A stretch of DNA of 64,000 bases from Sclerotiophoma versabilis. Lineage: Eukaryota > Ascomycota > Dothideomycetes > Pleosporales > Didymellaceae. Shown here one piece after another: positions 10,115-21,493 of the stretch. Where the stretch lies: contig JAAROD010000076.1 in the NCBI GenBank assembly GCA_012274445.1, forward strand, positions 868,001 through 932,000, read 5' to 3'. Position numbers and translations under genes: made by a program. Numbering within the stretch: position 1 is the stretch's first letter; each line of letters begins with the position of its first letter. The notes under the pieces were generated by a model. It saw only the letters and a program-made list of their open reading frames with translations, ran no database searches and was not told where the DNA came from.

Positions 10115-13100
10115 ATGTCGTTAGAAGAAAGCTCAAAAACTCAGACAGAGTTGCCTGCCATGCTCTCTGCCGCACTTCAACGTGCTTCAGAAAGCGAGGA
10201 CACGACGTCGGGTGCACCAGTCAACGCCGAAGATGCGAGCGTTGATGGAGTGACTCACAGCACTACAGTCGCTCCAACTGAAGGTACTGAGCCAGGGATG
10301 AAAGGTGACAGCTTGACCATTCTGTATCTGCCCCGTGTACTGATACTACCAGATAAAGACTCCGACCGGCCAGAGCCGTCAACTACCGAGCCTTGGGCTC
10401 AACAACGGAGGAAGATGGAGCGACTTGATGCTGCAGTCAAACACGCAGTTGCAGTCTCAGAATCTCGTTCAGAGCAGACAGCGAAAGCCGAGGCAATCAA
10501 GGTTGATCATCGATCAATCAGCCTCTCCTTTGATGAGGGACAAAGTTACTTGATACCCTGGAAGGCCTGTCACTCCTGGCAAGTAGGTTTTTCACTGTAC
10601 CGCCTGTGTCTGGACCTTTGCTAACATATTCAGTGCATGGAAGCTTTTTTCCGGGAATGGTTCGCTGACGACGAAGAAGCCTTGACAGATATAGCCAATG
10701 GCAACTTTGTTCTCTCATCAAAGTATGGGGGCCTGATTCACCCGAGTCTCTGGGAGACCGTTCTTGAGCCCGATTTGCGCATCGACTTCTCGCGGAAATT
10801 ACCGTCTGGTGCCTCTACTCCTCGTGTAGCCCAGGCAGTGGAGCCCGAAGAAATCCACGAAACGAAGTATGAGAAAAAGGTTCAATATAAGATCAACTAC
10901 TACAGGCGCCGCTCCTTTGGTGAGCGGGTTGACTTCCTGCGCGAGGTTGCTTACGAGGAGCCTGTCGAATTTGAGGTCGCCGATGAGTTCGAGAAGCTTC
11001 CTGCGATAGAAGAGCGAAAAGAGATCACCTTTGGTTCGAACTCAGTTGAGCGTGGAAACGTAAAGGAGGGCAAGAAAGCGAAACCTCCGATCCTTCGCCA
11101 AAGCGATGAAGTAGGAGGCGCGACACTGCAAATACACTCCCCGTCTTTGCTGAACATCCTGAAATCAGTCATTGAGTACTCCGCTGAACCTCCAGCAGGT
11201 GATAATAAAGGGTTGGATGCTGGTCTCTTCGAGTATCCTTACAAAGATCTGTATTATCACTTGGAGGATCTCCAGAAGTACAAAGCTGAGACCTCAGAGC
11301 TGCGAAAGCGGCATTCTCCAACGTTCAATTTACAGGCGGATGAACACATTGATCTGCTCACTACCTTCCTAGAAAAGTACCCAGCAATCGGTCTGAAAGA
11401 CGCCAGAATTCGCTGGGAGAAACCCGTGCCAGTTACTACGTTTGCCACTTTCTGGCTGTTGATGAAGCCGGGGACAGACGTGTACGTGCGGGAAGCAGAC
11501 GGGTCACTAAGCCGTTACGTTATGGACAGACTGTACGGTGGTGTGTCAGAGGCCAACGGAAAAACGGTCATGCAAAGGTATACTGTCGAGCTCTGGAACT
11601 TGATGAAAGGTTCCAGAAGCCTATGGCAGTATTCCAGGAAGATTTATGTTCCGGTCTTTGACGACGAAAGGAAGATTATCGATCTCCCAGTCTTCCCTGC
11701 CCGCTTCCAGGACGAACTTGACGGTGGGGAGTTGCGTGAGGCATTACTAAAGCGTGGTAGAAATTACTACGAATATGCAAAGAAACCCTGCTTCTTGCAG
11801 TATACTGGCCAAGGACTAAAACCAGGGTTCAAACAAGTAAGCCGTTGCTATCGTATTGTGCGTGGTAAATCTGACCTCTCTGTAGTATAAACGGGCACGT
11901 GTTGTTGTGGAACATGCATCCTCACCGTGGGATGAAGATGGATGGGGCTCAGACGCGGAACAGTTTATGCTCCGGGTGCCGGATGACGAAGACATCGGCG
12001 GAAATATTCGTGTGGCTCGATGCGAGTGCAAGGAGTGCAATACAGCCACCAACTCACACGGACTCTATCCTCCGATGAAGTTCAGTGACTACTACGAGAT
12101 CGATCCGGTAAAGTCGCAAGAGCTCACTGACCATCAGTATCTTCTTTTGCCGTCGCACATGTTTGCCTTCGTTCTGAAAGACCGTACTTACGGTGAGGTT
12201 GAACAAGTTATCTCCACAACGGACTTGAGCTGACAGTAGCTACAGATCTGCTGAATGTAGGAGCACTGGAAGAGCCTAGCATGGCTGATGCAGCAATCGA
12301 CAGACTCGTCATTCAACCCGGAAACAAAGAGATCATCAAAGCAGTTGCAAAGACATATACTGAGAACTCTGAGAGATTCAGCGCAGACTTTATTTACGGC
12401 AAAGGCGAGGGTCAAATTATTCTCTTGCATGGACCTCCAGGAACCGGCAAGACCCTCACTGCAGGTATGTATGTTCGTGCGTTTCTAGGCTGGAATCTAA
12501 ACACCTTACAGAGTCTGTTGCGGAGTTTACGAAGAGGCCATTGCTTAGTATCACAGCAGCCGATTTGGGACACGAACCGGATGCCCTCGAAAGAAGTCTT
12601 TTGCGATATTTCCGCCGTGCGAACGATTGGGACGCCATCGTACTACTAGACGAGGCAGACGTGTACCTGGAAAAGCGTTCAACAAGCGATCTAGCACGGA
12701 ACAGTATCGTTTCTGGTAATCCTACACATAATAATTACATGCTTACTTACTAACAACTGCAGTCTTCCTGCGTGCACTCGACTACTTCCAAGGAATCTTA
12801 TTCCTCACAACCAACAGAGTTGGTCAGTTCGATGAGGCTTTCATGTCCCGTATACATCTGCCGCTAGGCTACGACAAACTGAACGATGACTCGCGTGCAC
12901 AAATCTGGGAAAATCTTTTCCGAAAACTGCAAGAGGATCACGACAGGAATGGTGGGCCCGAAATCACATATGACTACATGGCTAAAGAGTATGTCACAAG
13001 GAGCAGAGATGTCCTTGCTCTAGAGTGGAATGGAAGAGAGATTCGTAACGGTAATATCGCCAGACCCACACTCATATACTTCGCTGATTCACAACAAACA

Positions 13101-13349
13101 GCCTTTCAAACAGCTGTAGCTCTTGCCGTGTACGACAAGGAGCACAAGAACAAAGGGCAGGTGCAGAAAAACGGAGATCTTGTGCCTCAAGTTATGGAGA
13201 GTCACCTACGGCAAGTGGTGTCGATGTCCTCTGCGTTCCGCACATATATGAGATCGACGCACCAGAACTTGAACGATTCACAGATGGCATATAAACAGGG
13301 CAATCGCGATGACAGGACTCCGAGCACGCCTGCTAAGGGAGGGTTGTAG
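10115..13349 (+). CDS. Large AAA ATPase with N-terminal DUF7025-type domain
   Basis: Six exons: 10115-10582, 10634-11836, 11886-12192, 12246-12464, 12512-12715 and 12763-13349; introns are 47-53 nt and all joins keep frame, giving 995 residues. The first 150 residues are low in complexity. A middle domain (for example TFWLLMKPGTDVYV, then QYSRKIYVPVFDDERKI) is the DUF7025 type that precedes AAA modules in Pezizomycotina. The ATPase core is complete: Walker A GPPGTGKT near 722-729, Walker B AIVLLDEAD near 775-783, a sensor-1-like LFLTTNR and FMSRIHLPL with the arginine region. The fold resembles BCS1/FtsH-like AAA proteins. These genes form large fungal families of unknown substrate, so I give no pathway. 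The C-terminus is rich in Gln/Asn/Arg. Confidence 0.85.
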
Positions 13350-14462
13350 ATATGTAGCAAGGAAGACCGGGCTGCGACACTATTCCCTCGGTCTACGAAG
13401 ATAATGCTTAAGCAACGTACTCGACATTTGTCTGCGTATGTGATAACGGAATATCTGAAGAAGTGTACCACAAATGACTTTCTTGATGAAACCAGACTTC
13501 AAAACCAGACAGAACATGCACCTCTATTTTTCCCCCTGATATTGTCCAAGTCCTAACATTCTCATAATCGAGGTAATCGAAATTCTAGATGTCGTCGGAG
13601 CCTGTAAGCACCACTCGTCTTCTCATCATCACCCGCCGTGGACGCCACGCAACATAGTCAGACCGCCAGTCGCAGAAGCAATTAAAAATCATTGTTCTCC
13701 ATATTTTTATTCCTAAAAGACTACATCCCAGTCATAGTACGCCTAGACTACCACTCAACCATTGATTCTTTGCAACTGATCGGAGTTTAATCTGCTCTAT
13801 ACCTCGCAACTAGACTGGAAGGCAAGACTTTGTTTATTAGCGCGTAAACCACCATCAGCAACTTAATCCCCCAGATCACAGCGGGGGTTTGCCGATTCGC
13901 TGGTATTGATTGTCGAGATGTGGAATACATACTCGACTGTGCACGAATGACCAGGGTAACAATGCTATTAACGGAGAAGAGCGCAATGTGGCGGAAGGCT
14001 CCTTCAGCGTGAATAGGGTTGAGCGGTTTTGCGAACTAGAGATGGGCTGGAGATTGGCTGGAGATGTAATCGGCCTTTGTGTTGCCAGGTTCGGTTTCAA
14101 AGCATAATGTGTTCTTCTTGTGTCGCCGCACTGTAGCTGCGGCCTGGTACAGCGATGTGGTTGGGTCGTCAGCTGTGCGTGCAATGATATCCAAACATCC
14201 AGACTGGGGATGACGGGCTGTGAAGAGTCGGTCAGAAGGAAGTGCTGTAATATGATGCGAGATGGTCATCTGCCTGAGGAAGGATTAGTTGAAGGGGGAG
14301 AAGTGGGAGTCCACTGTCATACTGTCTTGTCAGCCTGGCAAAACTTATAACAGTACTAACGAAGTTGCGAATAATAAAAACATGCTTCAGTCATAAGTCA
14401 TATTATCTACCGCAGTCTTACAGGGCTCCTAAGCATCACAACTTCGCCTTCTTGCCGGATAG
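13350..14462. other. Convergent 3' intergenic, 1.1 kb
   Basis: This lies between the 3' ends of the AAA ATPase gene (+) and the 6PGDH gene (-). Short open frames on both strands show no recognisable family, no consistent splice signals and no repeats. I see nothing further in it. Confidence 0.5.
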
Positions 14463-16176
14463 TCACGCACCCGCAGGCTTTCCGTACGTCTCCTTCTGGC
14501 TCGTGGCAGGCTTCCACTCGAAGTGGTGCTTGCCCTCCATGGGCTTCTTAACCTCGGCATCCTGGTCGCCCTTCTTGTCGAACATGTGGCTGCCGAAGTA
14601 GTCCAGCTCAGCCTCATAGAAGCTTGTCGGCAGATCCGTGCCAGTTGAGACCTTGAAATATTCTAGAGTAGCGCTCAGTGCAGGCACGACCTGATCTGTC
14701 TCGACTGCCTTGGCAACGACTCGTCGCAGAGCAGGGAACGAATTCTTGATATCTCTGGCGACGACCGAGGAGAAGTTGAGGTTCAGGTCGTCGGATGAAG
14801 GGTTGTTCTTAAGCACAGGAGCGAGGATGTTGTCGGAGATGTAATCGGCCTGGATGATGCAGCCTCCACGCCAGATCTGCCATACTTGCGAGTAGTCGAT
14901 CGACCACTTGTGTTTCTGATCGGCACGGGCAATGATGTTCATGCCTTGGATGTAGCTGGCTAGACAAGCTGCGTATGTGGCTTTGCGAAGGTCTTCAATA
15001 AAAGCCTTCTTGTCCTTGATGTCGTTCAGCTCATTCGGCGGAAAGCCACCGTCGAAGGTCTTGTTCGCGCGCTCGCGATCACCACGATAGGCGGATGTCA
15101 AACGCAGGGCGTGAGAAACGTTCAATGTGAAAGCGGGTACGTGTAGTTCGATGGCCTCGGTGTTAGACCAGATGCCGGTCCCCTCTTCGCCGGTTATGTC
15201 CTGCACGACCTTATCCAGGACTTCAGAGATGACGAGTGGGTGCTGCTGTGGGTCTGGGTTCGACTTGTCACCAGATTCGCGCTTGTGAGAGAGATCGGCG
15301 CCTATTGAGATGAGGAATGTGCCTTGCTAATCTCTGTGTTAGTGCGCGTAGGCTAGTGAATAAGAGTGACTTACCAATTCACCTGACGAGTTCCACTCCT
15401 TCAAGACGTCTCCAATTTCTTCGTAGCCCAGACCCATCTTTCGCATGACGCCCCAGGCTTCGCAGATGGCGCTCATCATGCCGTGCTCGATGCCGTTGTG
15501 CACCATCTTGACGTAGTGACCAGCGCCGCCCTTGCCGATGATTCCTACACATGGCTTGCCCTCCTTGTCCTTCGCTGCCACCTTCTGGAGAAGGGGCAGA
15601 ACCTCCTTGAGTCCGGACTCGTCGCCACCGGGGCACATGGACGGGCCGGCTCGGGCTGCCTGGTAGCCACCGCTTACACCGCAACCGATGTAGCGTATTC
15701 CTGTGTCTTTGCATTTGTTCTGCCGGCGTTCGGTGTTCGCGAAGTGCTCGTTGCCGCAATCGAGGATAATATCGCCCTTGGACAGCTTGGGCATCAGGCC
15801 CTCAAGGACCTTGTCACCGACCCCACCATGCGGCAAAGAAAAGACCAGCAGGCGTGGTTCTGAAAGCGATTTGCAGAGCGAGTCGTAATCTTTGTCATGT
15901 GTTAGCGCGTGGGACAGGGAATTGAGCTTACGCAAACATGCATACCTGTGTGCTTCTTGATCTTTCCGTTGTATCCAGCTTTCTCCGCCTTGTCAATCAC
16001 CGCGTCCATGGCCTCCTCTGAGGGATCTGAAAGATTGACATGAACTCCGTCCTCTGCAAACAGTAGGGCCATGCCTCCGCCCATACTTCCACACCCGATC
16101 ATAGCAATCTGCTGCCGTTAGCCACTCTGCCTTCTGCTGTTTGCACAGGTTGACTGACTGATGTGAACTTGGACAT
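14463..16176 (-). CDS. GND: 6-phosphogluconate dehydrogenase, decarboxylating
   Basis: Four exons: 16176-16159 (only 6 codons), 16108-15946, 15889-15375 and 15326-14463; introns are 50, 56 and 48 nt with GCTAAC-like branch sites; 519 residues. It oxidises 6-phosphogluconate to ribulose 5-phosphate and CO2 with NADP, in the pentose phosphate pathway. The joined start MSKFTSIAMIGCGSMGGGMA carries the GxGxxG dinucleotide-binding loop. The catalytic Lys and Glu are in place (GGAGHYVKMVHNGIEHGMM, K188 and E195). The C-terminal domain has WRGGCIIQADYI. The GCGSMGGGMALLFAEDG start differs from the usual cytosolic Gnd1 start (GLAVMGQNL-like), so I read this as the second fungal paralogue. The C-terminus is neither a clear SKL nor a membrane segment. 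Confidence 0.93.
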
Positions 16177-16807
16177 GACGTTAACGCGCAGTCTCGGCCT
16201 CGAGTTGTCGTGAACGGTAGGATATCAGAAAGGCAGACAGCAGAACTAGGATGAAAAGGTAGGCCAGGTTTGAGAATGCAGGAAGGGTGGGATCCTGATA
16301 GCGAACCAGCTTGTCGAGGAATTGGAGCATGGCGGCAGCGACTTGACGAAGAGCTTTATCATGGACCAATTCGAAGAACGAAAGAGTGACGTCGAGTGGG
16401 GTGGGTAGTTGCAATCTAGTGTGGTTCTGCTTCCAGAACTTTGACGACCATGCTGCGATTCTCAGCAATTGGTAGGAGGAAGGAGCGGAGGCGCAGGGCC
16501 GGGGACGGCAAGCACGGAGAAGCCAGTAACGAGGCCGTCATTTTGGCGCCTCCTGCACAGTCTGATGTCAGAGTGAACGGCTCTCCCGCGCTGTTGAGGG
16601 CGTGGGAACGGTGGAGCGGAAGAAGCGCCGGGCCTGGTTTCTTAGCATCAGCCGCACGCGCTACCGGCACGCGGAAAGCTTGACCGTCATCTCGCCCACA
16701 ACGACCCACCTGCAGCCAGCTCAAAGCCCACGACCACCACCGACGTTTCGCAATCACCTGACCGTACTCCCCATCGCAATCACCTGACCGCATCCCCCAT
16801 CGCAGCC
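16177..16807. promoter_or_regulatory. Divergent promoter region, 6PGDH / Y14
   Basis: A 631-bp gap between the start codons of the 6PGDH gene (-) and the Y14 gene (+). Both promoters must lie here. It contains the small open frame listed separately and a near-repeat of CAATCACCTGACCG just before the Y14 start (two copies around 16750-16795). No TATA box is evident. Confidence 0.5.
16181..16330 (-). CDS. Possible small membrane protein just upstream of 6PGDH
   Basis: A 49-residue frame starting at an ATG (MLQFLDKLVRYQDP) with one strong predicted membrane helix (NLAYLFILVLLSAFLISY) and a charged tail (RSRQLEAETAR). Its TAA ends four bases before the 6PGDH ATG on the same strand. If the transcript begins upstream of it, this is either a long upstream ORF that lowers 6PGDH translation or a small protein encoded on the same mRNA. 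I know no family for it. The frame is open further upstream from a TTG for 46 more codons. It could also be chance within a shared promoter. Confidence 0.3.
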   Translation of the reverse strand: MLQFLDKLVRYQDPTLPAFSNLAYLFILVLLSAFLISYRSRQLEAETAR

Positions 16808-17360
16808 ATGGCCGACACAGAGATGGAAGTCGACCAGATCGAGCAGGTCGAGCACCCCGAGCAGGCTGAGCAGCCCGAGACCAGCGCAAGCGAACCCAAG
16901 GTCAATGATGCACGCACCGCTGCCGGCGCAACAGCTGTTCGTTCAATTGAGGGGTGGATCATTATTGTTACAAACGTCCATGAGGAAGCCACAGAGGAGG
17001 ATATCCAGGACATGTTTGGCGAGTTTGGCACCATCAAGAACCTGCACATGAACCTCGACCGCCGAACGGGCTACGTGAAGGTGCGCACTCCACGCGATGC
17101 TTCTGGGAGCAAACACTCATGTCATGCAGGGCTACATCCTCATCGAATACCCCACTCTCGAAGAAGCAAATGCTGCCATCAAGGGCGCCAACGGCGAAGA
17201 GCTGCTCGAGCAAAAGGTCACCGTCGACTTTGCCTTTGTTCGGCCCCCGCCCGCAAGCAAGGGCCGCGCTCGCGACCACGACAAGCGATCGAGCGGACGT
17301 GGCGCGGGGCGAGCGAGGAGCAGGAGTCCTGGCCGTGACGGTTCAGACATGGAGGATTGA
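16808..17360 (+). CDS. RNA-binding protein Y14 (RBM8A), exon junction complex
   Basis: Two exons, 16808-17080 and 17130-17360, with a 49-nt intron (GTGCGC..ATGCAG); 167 residues. Y14 pairs with Mago nashi in the exon junction complex, which marks spliced mRNA and acts in export and nonsense-mediated decay. A single RRM spans about residues 46-125: SIEGWIIIVTNVHEEATEED, then GYILIEYPTLEEA, with the typical Y14 wording LNLDRRTGY(V/L)KGY restored exactly at the splice join. The N-terminus is acidic with Glu/Gln repeats. The C-terminus is an RG/SR-rich tail (GRGAGRARSRSPGRD), a likely kinase target as in animals. Start and length fit the family. Confidence 0.93.
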
Positions 17361-18367
17361 AAGGCGTGTCCATGACACAACGAGCCATGAGCATCAGGGC
17401 AAGCGCACCTGGATATGGAGAGCCAGTACACGCCGTGGTAAATGCCGAGCGTAGGACTCGCAGGACGCCACGATGCACGCTGGAGGGCTGAGAGCGGGCA
17501 CTGGAAATGAATTGAGCCTCCCGGCCTGTCTTCCGCCATGGCAGGTCGGGCTTCCACACTTAACTTGTAAGCACGATGCAGGCCCGACGTCGAGCGTTGC
17601 TAACATGCACAGAACACCTGATGTCCATATACCATGCATGTTGAAACCTCGCTTTGACGTGACCGTACAGCGCAGCCAAACACTTCGACCTCACAGAAGC
17701 TCCCACCGCTTCACACAAGGCGGAAAGCTCGCAATATGTCAGAAGGACCAATATGACAATACGGAGGAACAAACCATGTGCCTTTGAGCGCCACCGAAGC
17801 GTGCGGGCCGAGGGCGAAGTCTTTGCACGTAAAAGGCCAAGAAGTTGAGATGCCGGTTTGGCAGAGCTCGCACATTGTCACGTAATGCGGCAATACCAAA
17901 AACAAGCAGATGTCAGGATCCCAACCTGCATCATCGCGAAAATGCAGTGACTGGCTTCCTAGTACTTATCTGTTCCTGCCGAGCTAATGGCCATCCGCCG
18001 ATTGGCCAAAAGGTAGGCACGAAAACCACCTGCCACCTCCAATCACAAGCCATCCTCTGCGCAACAATAGTCTCGCTTGTTGACCGCAACGTGCATCTGG
18101 TAACCGTTTCCCATGACAATTTCATCACCGGATGTCGACTTGATTAGTACAATACATGTCTCTGCTATCGTCGGCGACCTCAAGCTCGTGTGCCGGCTAA
18201 CGGTCCCGCACTTCAAAGCCGCCGATCTCCAGGACTCCTTCTCAATCGAGCTTGGTCGTCGTTCGTTGCACTATCCACCTTCCTTAAGCACAATGGCTCG
18301 CCTTGTACTACGATTGCACCCCTGCTATCATGTAGCTGTCGCCGTCGTCATGCCGCGCAGCACACTG
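17361..18367. other. Intergenic, 1.0 kb
   Basis: This lies between the 3' end of Y14 and the promoter of the S28 peptidase gene. Several short open frames exist on both strands but none shows a family or a consistent splice pattern. It likely holds the Y14 3' UTR and the upstream promoter of the peptidase. Confidence 0.5.
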
Positions 18368-18375
18368 TATATATT
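18368..18375 (+). promoter_or_regulatory. Probable TATA box of the S28 peptidase gene
   Basis: TATATATT lies 54 nt before the start codon at 18429. The position is consistent with a TATA element and a short leader. Confidence 0.45.
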
Positions 18376-18428
18376 CGCTTGCCTTCCATGCGTCTCCTCG
18401 TGCATCTTCGCATCAGCATTCTTACGCC

Positions 18429-20224
18429 ATGCGTTTTTCGACTGTCATCGCAGGGCTCTTGTTTGGCCTCGAGGCCACAGCCATTCGGGTTGGGCCGGTA
18501 CAGGCCGGCCGGGTAGCTACAGAGGTACGTACAAATGGTCACGGTTGTTTTGTGGCGCATCGCCAAAGAAGCTTAACGATGCTTGTCGCTCACTTCGCAT
18601 CATCAACGACGGGACATAGACTCATCGCACTTGCTGCCCGTGGTATTCGTGAGCTTACCCTTTCCAGCTCCAACACGCAAAGTCACGACGCAGCCTTTAT
18701 AAGCGCGACGATGAACTTGACCTTACCCTGTTGTACCCCGAACACAACATCTCAGTGCCCGTTGACTTCTTCCACAATGACACTCGTTACGAGCCGCATT
18801 CCAACGGCACCTTCAACCTGAGATACTGGTTTGATGACACTTACTACAAGCCCGGCGGCCCAGTCTTCGTCCTTCTCGGAGGCGAGACCGACGGTTCTGA
18901 TCGTCTCCCGTTCTTGCAAAAGGGCATCGTTCATCAAGTCATCAAAGCCACCAAGGGTCTTGGAGTCATTCTTGAGCATCGCTACTACGGCACCAGCTTC
19001 CCTACCGAGAATCTGGAGACCGAAAACCTTCGCTTCTTGTCAACAGAGCAAGCTCTTGCCGAGATTGACTACTTTGCAAGGAACGTCAAATTTGCTGGTC
19101 ACGAAGAGAAGGACCTCACTGCGCCTTCTACTCCGTGGGTTGTATACGGTGGCTCTTATGCTGGTGCTCAAGCTGCCTTTCTGCGTGTCACCTACCCTGA
19201 AACATTCTGGGGTGCCATTTCGTCATCAGGAGTCACAGCTGCCATCTACGACTTCTGGGAATACTTCGAACCCATCAGACTGTTTGGACCTCCCGACTGC
19301 ATCAAGAACACCCAGACTTTGACTGATGTTGTTGACAAGCACCTGCTGGGCAACAACACTGCCAACATTCAGACGCTGAAGAACGTCTTTGGTCTTGGCA
19401 ATATCACAGACAACAGAGATTTCGCCAACCAGCTGACCGGTGTCTACGGATGGCAGAGCACTAACTGGGACCCTGAGATCAACTCAGCATCATTCTACAA
19501 CTATTGCCGCAATGTAACCCAGTCTTTCGATCGCGCTGAGCCTGCCACCGAAAGCCTGCGCGCCACCGTCGCCAGCATAGTTTCGGCAGCTGGCTACGGC
19601 AATGACACTCTGGTACAGAATATCACACTGAATGCTATCAGCTGGGTCAACCAGACTGTCCTTCCAGGCTGGCGCCAATCCAATTCCACTCAAGACAGTT
19701 ACTTCACTGTCCTCAACGAGACCGCTCTGCAGCAGTACACTTCCCTCGAGGACTACGGTTACACCAGCTGGAGCTACCAGGTCTGTACCGAATGGGGCTA
19801 CATCCAAACCGGCAACACCCCTGCGGATATTCAGCCTCTAATCTCCCGTACTCTCGACCTTGAGTACTTGACCTTCTTCTGCCGTGCGCAGTTCAACATC
19901 ACCACCCCACCGGATCTTGAGAAGGTCAACAAATATGGCGGCTTCAACATCAGCTACCCTCGCCTTGCCATCATCGGTGGAAATGCAGACCCTTGGCGCC
20001 CAGCTACACCGCTATGGTACCCGGAGAGCAGGAAGGACTCGGTTGAGGAGCCGTGGCACCTGATCAGCCATGGTGTGCACCACTGGGAGGAGAACGGCAT
20101 CTTTGACAATGAGACGACGCCTATTCTGCCGCCGTACCAGGTCATCTACGCTCAGCAGTACCTGAAGAACTCTGTTGTTGATTGGTTGGATGAGTGGAAG
20201 GGCGGTTATCAGACAGAGCTCTAG
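18429..20224 (+). CDS. Secreted serine peptidase, family S28 (prolyl carboxypeptidase/DPP2-like)
   Basis: Exon 1 is 18429-18524 and encodes a signal peptide (MRFSTVIAGLLFGLEATA). A 143-nt intron (GTACGT..TTCCAG) follows, then exon 2, 18668-20224; 550 residues. S28 enzymes remove residues next to proline from peptides in acidic places such as the vacuole or outside the cell. The catalytic triad is visible: Ser in GGSYAGA (S195), Asp in GGNADPW and His in SHGVHHW. GGPVFVLLGGE and EHRYYGTSFP are family hallmarks. There are about a dozen N-glycosylation sequons. The intron is longer than its neighbours, so a tiny extra exon is possible. A Lys-Arg site (SLYKRDD) after the signal peptide could be cut by a Kex2-like protease. 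Confidence 0.92.
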
Positions 20225-21493
20225 ATTGCGAAGACTTGTGAAACCGTTCATAGCATTCCTTTGAGGGTCTGTACGTACCCCCAGTACGTAGTAAAAACCC
20301 ATTATGACATTTAACGATATCCAAAGAGTACTCCACTATTGGTTCTTGGTTGGATTAGATGTGCGAAGCTCCCTTCTCAACATCGTCCGCGCTAACTGTG
20401 TTGCTAACCTCACCTCGCGGGTCTTTACATTTCCAAAATTAGAACTCCATCCACTACAGCCGTAGACATTACAAGCTTTGATTTCCTCGAACATGCCGCT
20501 CGTCAGCTACGGAACCAGTGCCCATTAGCACGAATCTCAGAGTCCTTCGTTTTCCACCATTCAAGTCGGAATCAGAGTATCGAACACGAAACCTGCAGAC
20601 TGTGGGGATATCGAGGTGCTGTCTCAATAACAAATACAACCAGAAACGATACTTATGGAGGAGTAATGTGCTAAAAAAAACACATACAATAGCGGGTATT
20701 CGCTAGGAAGGCATGTACCCTGAGTCAACTGTGCCTACAACTGTTCGGGAGGATACCGCTAGAGTTACGGGCGGTGTGCTGCCAAATTTGGGACCTGACT
20801 AAAATACCGGCTTGATGAGCTTTGCTAACATGTCGAAGTACAGACCCCAAAAAGCGGCCACATGCGAAACCTCGTTTGGCGCTCTTCTAGATACTCCAAT
20901 AAAGACATCACCTATTACTCTCGATTTTGATTCGGTAATGAGGGTGCGAATGTCCCTAAGAGGTGTTGTTGATGTAACGAAGGAGTCTTGTGATAACATC
21001 CCCTCGAAAAATGCGTTTCTGAAACGAAGCTCAGGAGTAAGTTGGCGCCTTGGCAAATTGGGGGCCGATGCCTCCCAAATGTCACTCTGACTATTGTATT
21101 GCCCTTCCTTCCTGCTTCGCTCGCGGGACAAACATACTCCATGTCCTGTTAATAGTGATTTGGTTTCACACATGTGGTTGATACCACTATAACAGGATAG
21201 TAATAGATCCTGAGAAGTTAGGATTAACCTCAAGACACAAATCTACTAGGCACAGTACGCCACATTGTTCCCTACGTTGGTATGCTACTAGGATTGATAC
21301 AATCGAGATGAGAGCACTACAGTATTAGACTTGGCAACAAGGAAGGATCGTAGGAATACGTTTGCGACACGGCCATCCTGCTGGAACAGAATGCGGAGTT
21401 GTCGCTGCACAGCCACGTTTCACACCCCAGGCATCGCTTGCCTATTAAATCTGATTCCCCCACAACGCGAACTTACCTTCCAGGAACGTAACC
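20225..21493. other. Intergenic, 1.3 kb, start of the accessory stretch
   Basis: AT content rises here. It contains one fragment of a 5S rRNA gene (listed separately). A minus-strand open frame at 20799-21233 has no recognisable domain. It should also hold the promoter of the HET gene. I see no other supported gene. Confidence 0.45.
20682..20706 (-). pseudogene. 5S rRNA 3'-end fragment
   Basis: 25 bp that match the 3' end (reverse strand) of the 5S copy at 37547-37665 at 24 of 25 positions. The similarity stops sharply after CGCTAG. Confidence 0.55.

Noticed and set aside
20799..21233. 144-residue frame on minus
   Set aside because: No domain, starts inside an AT-rich stretch, and has no splice or promoter support. 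It might be a relic, but I cannot tell of what.
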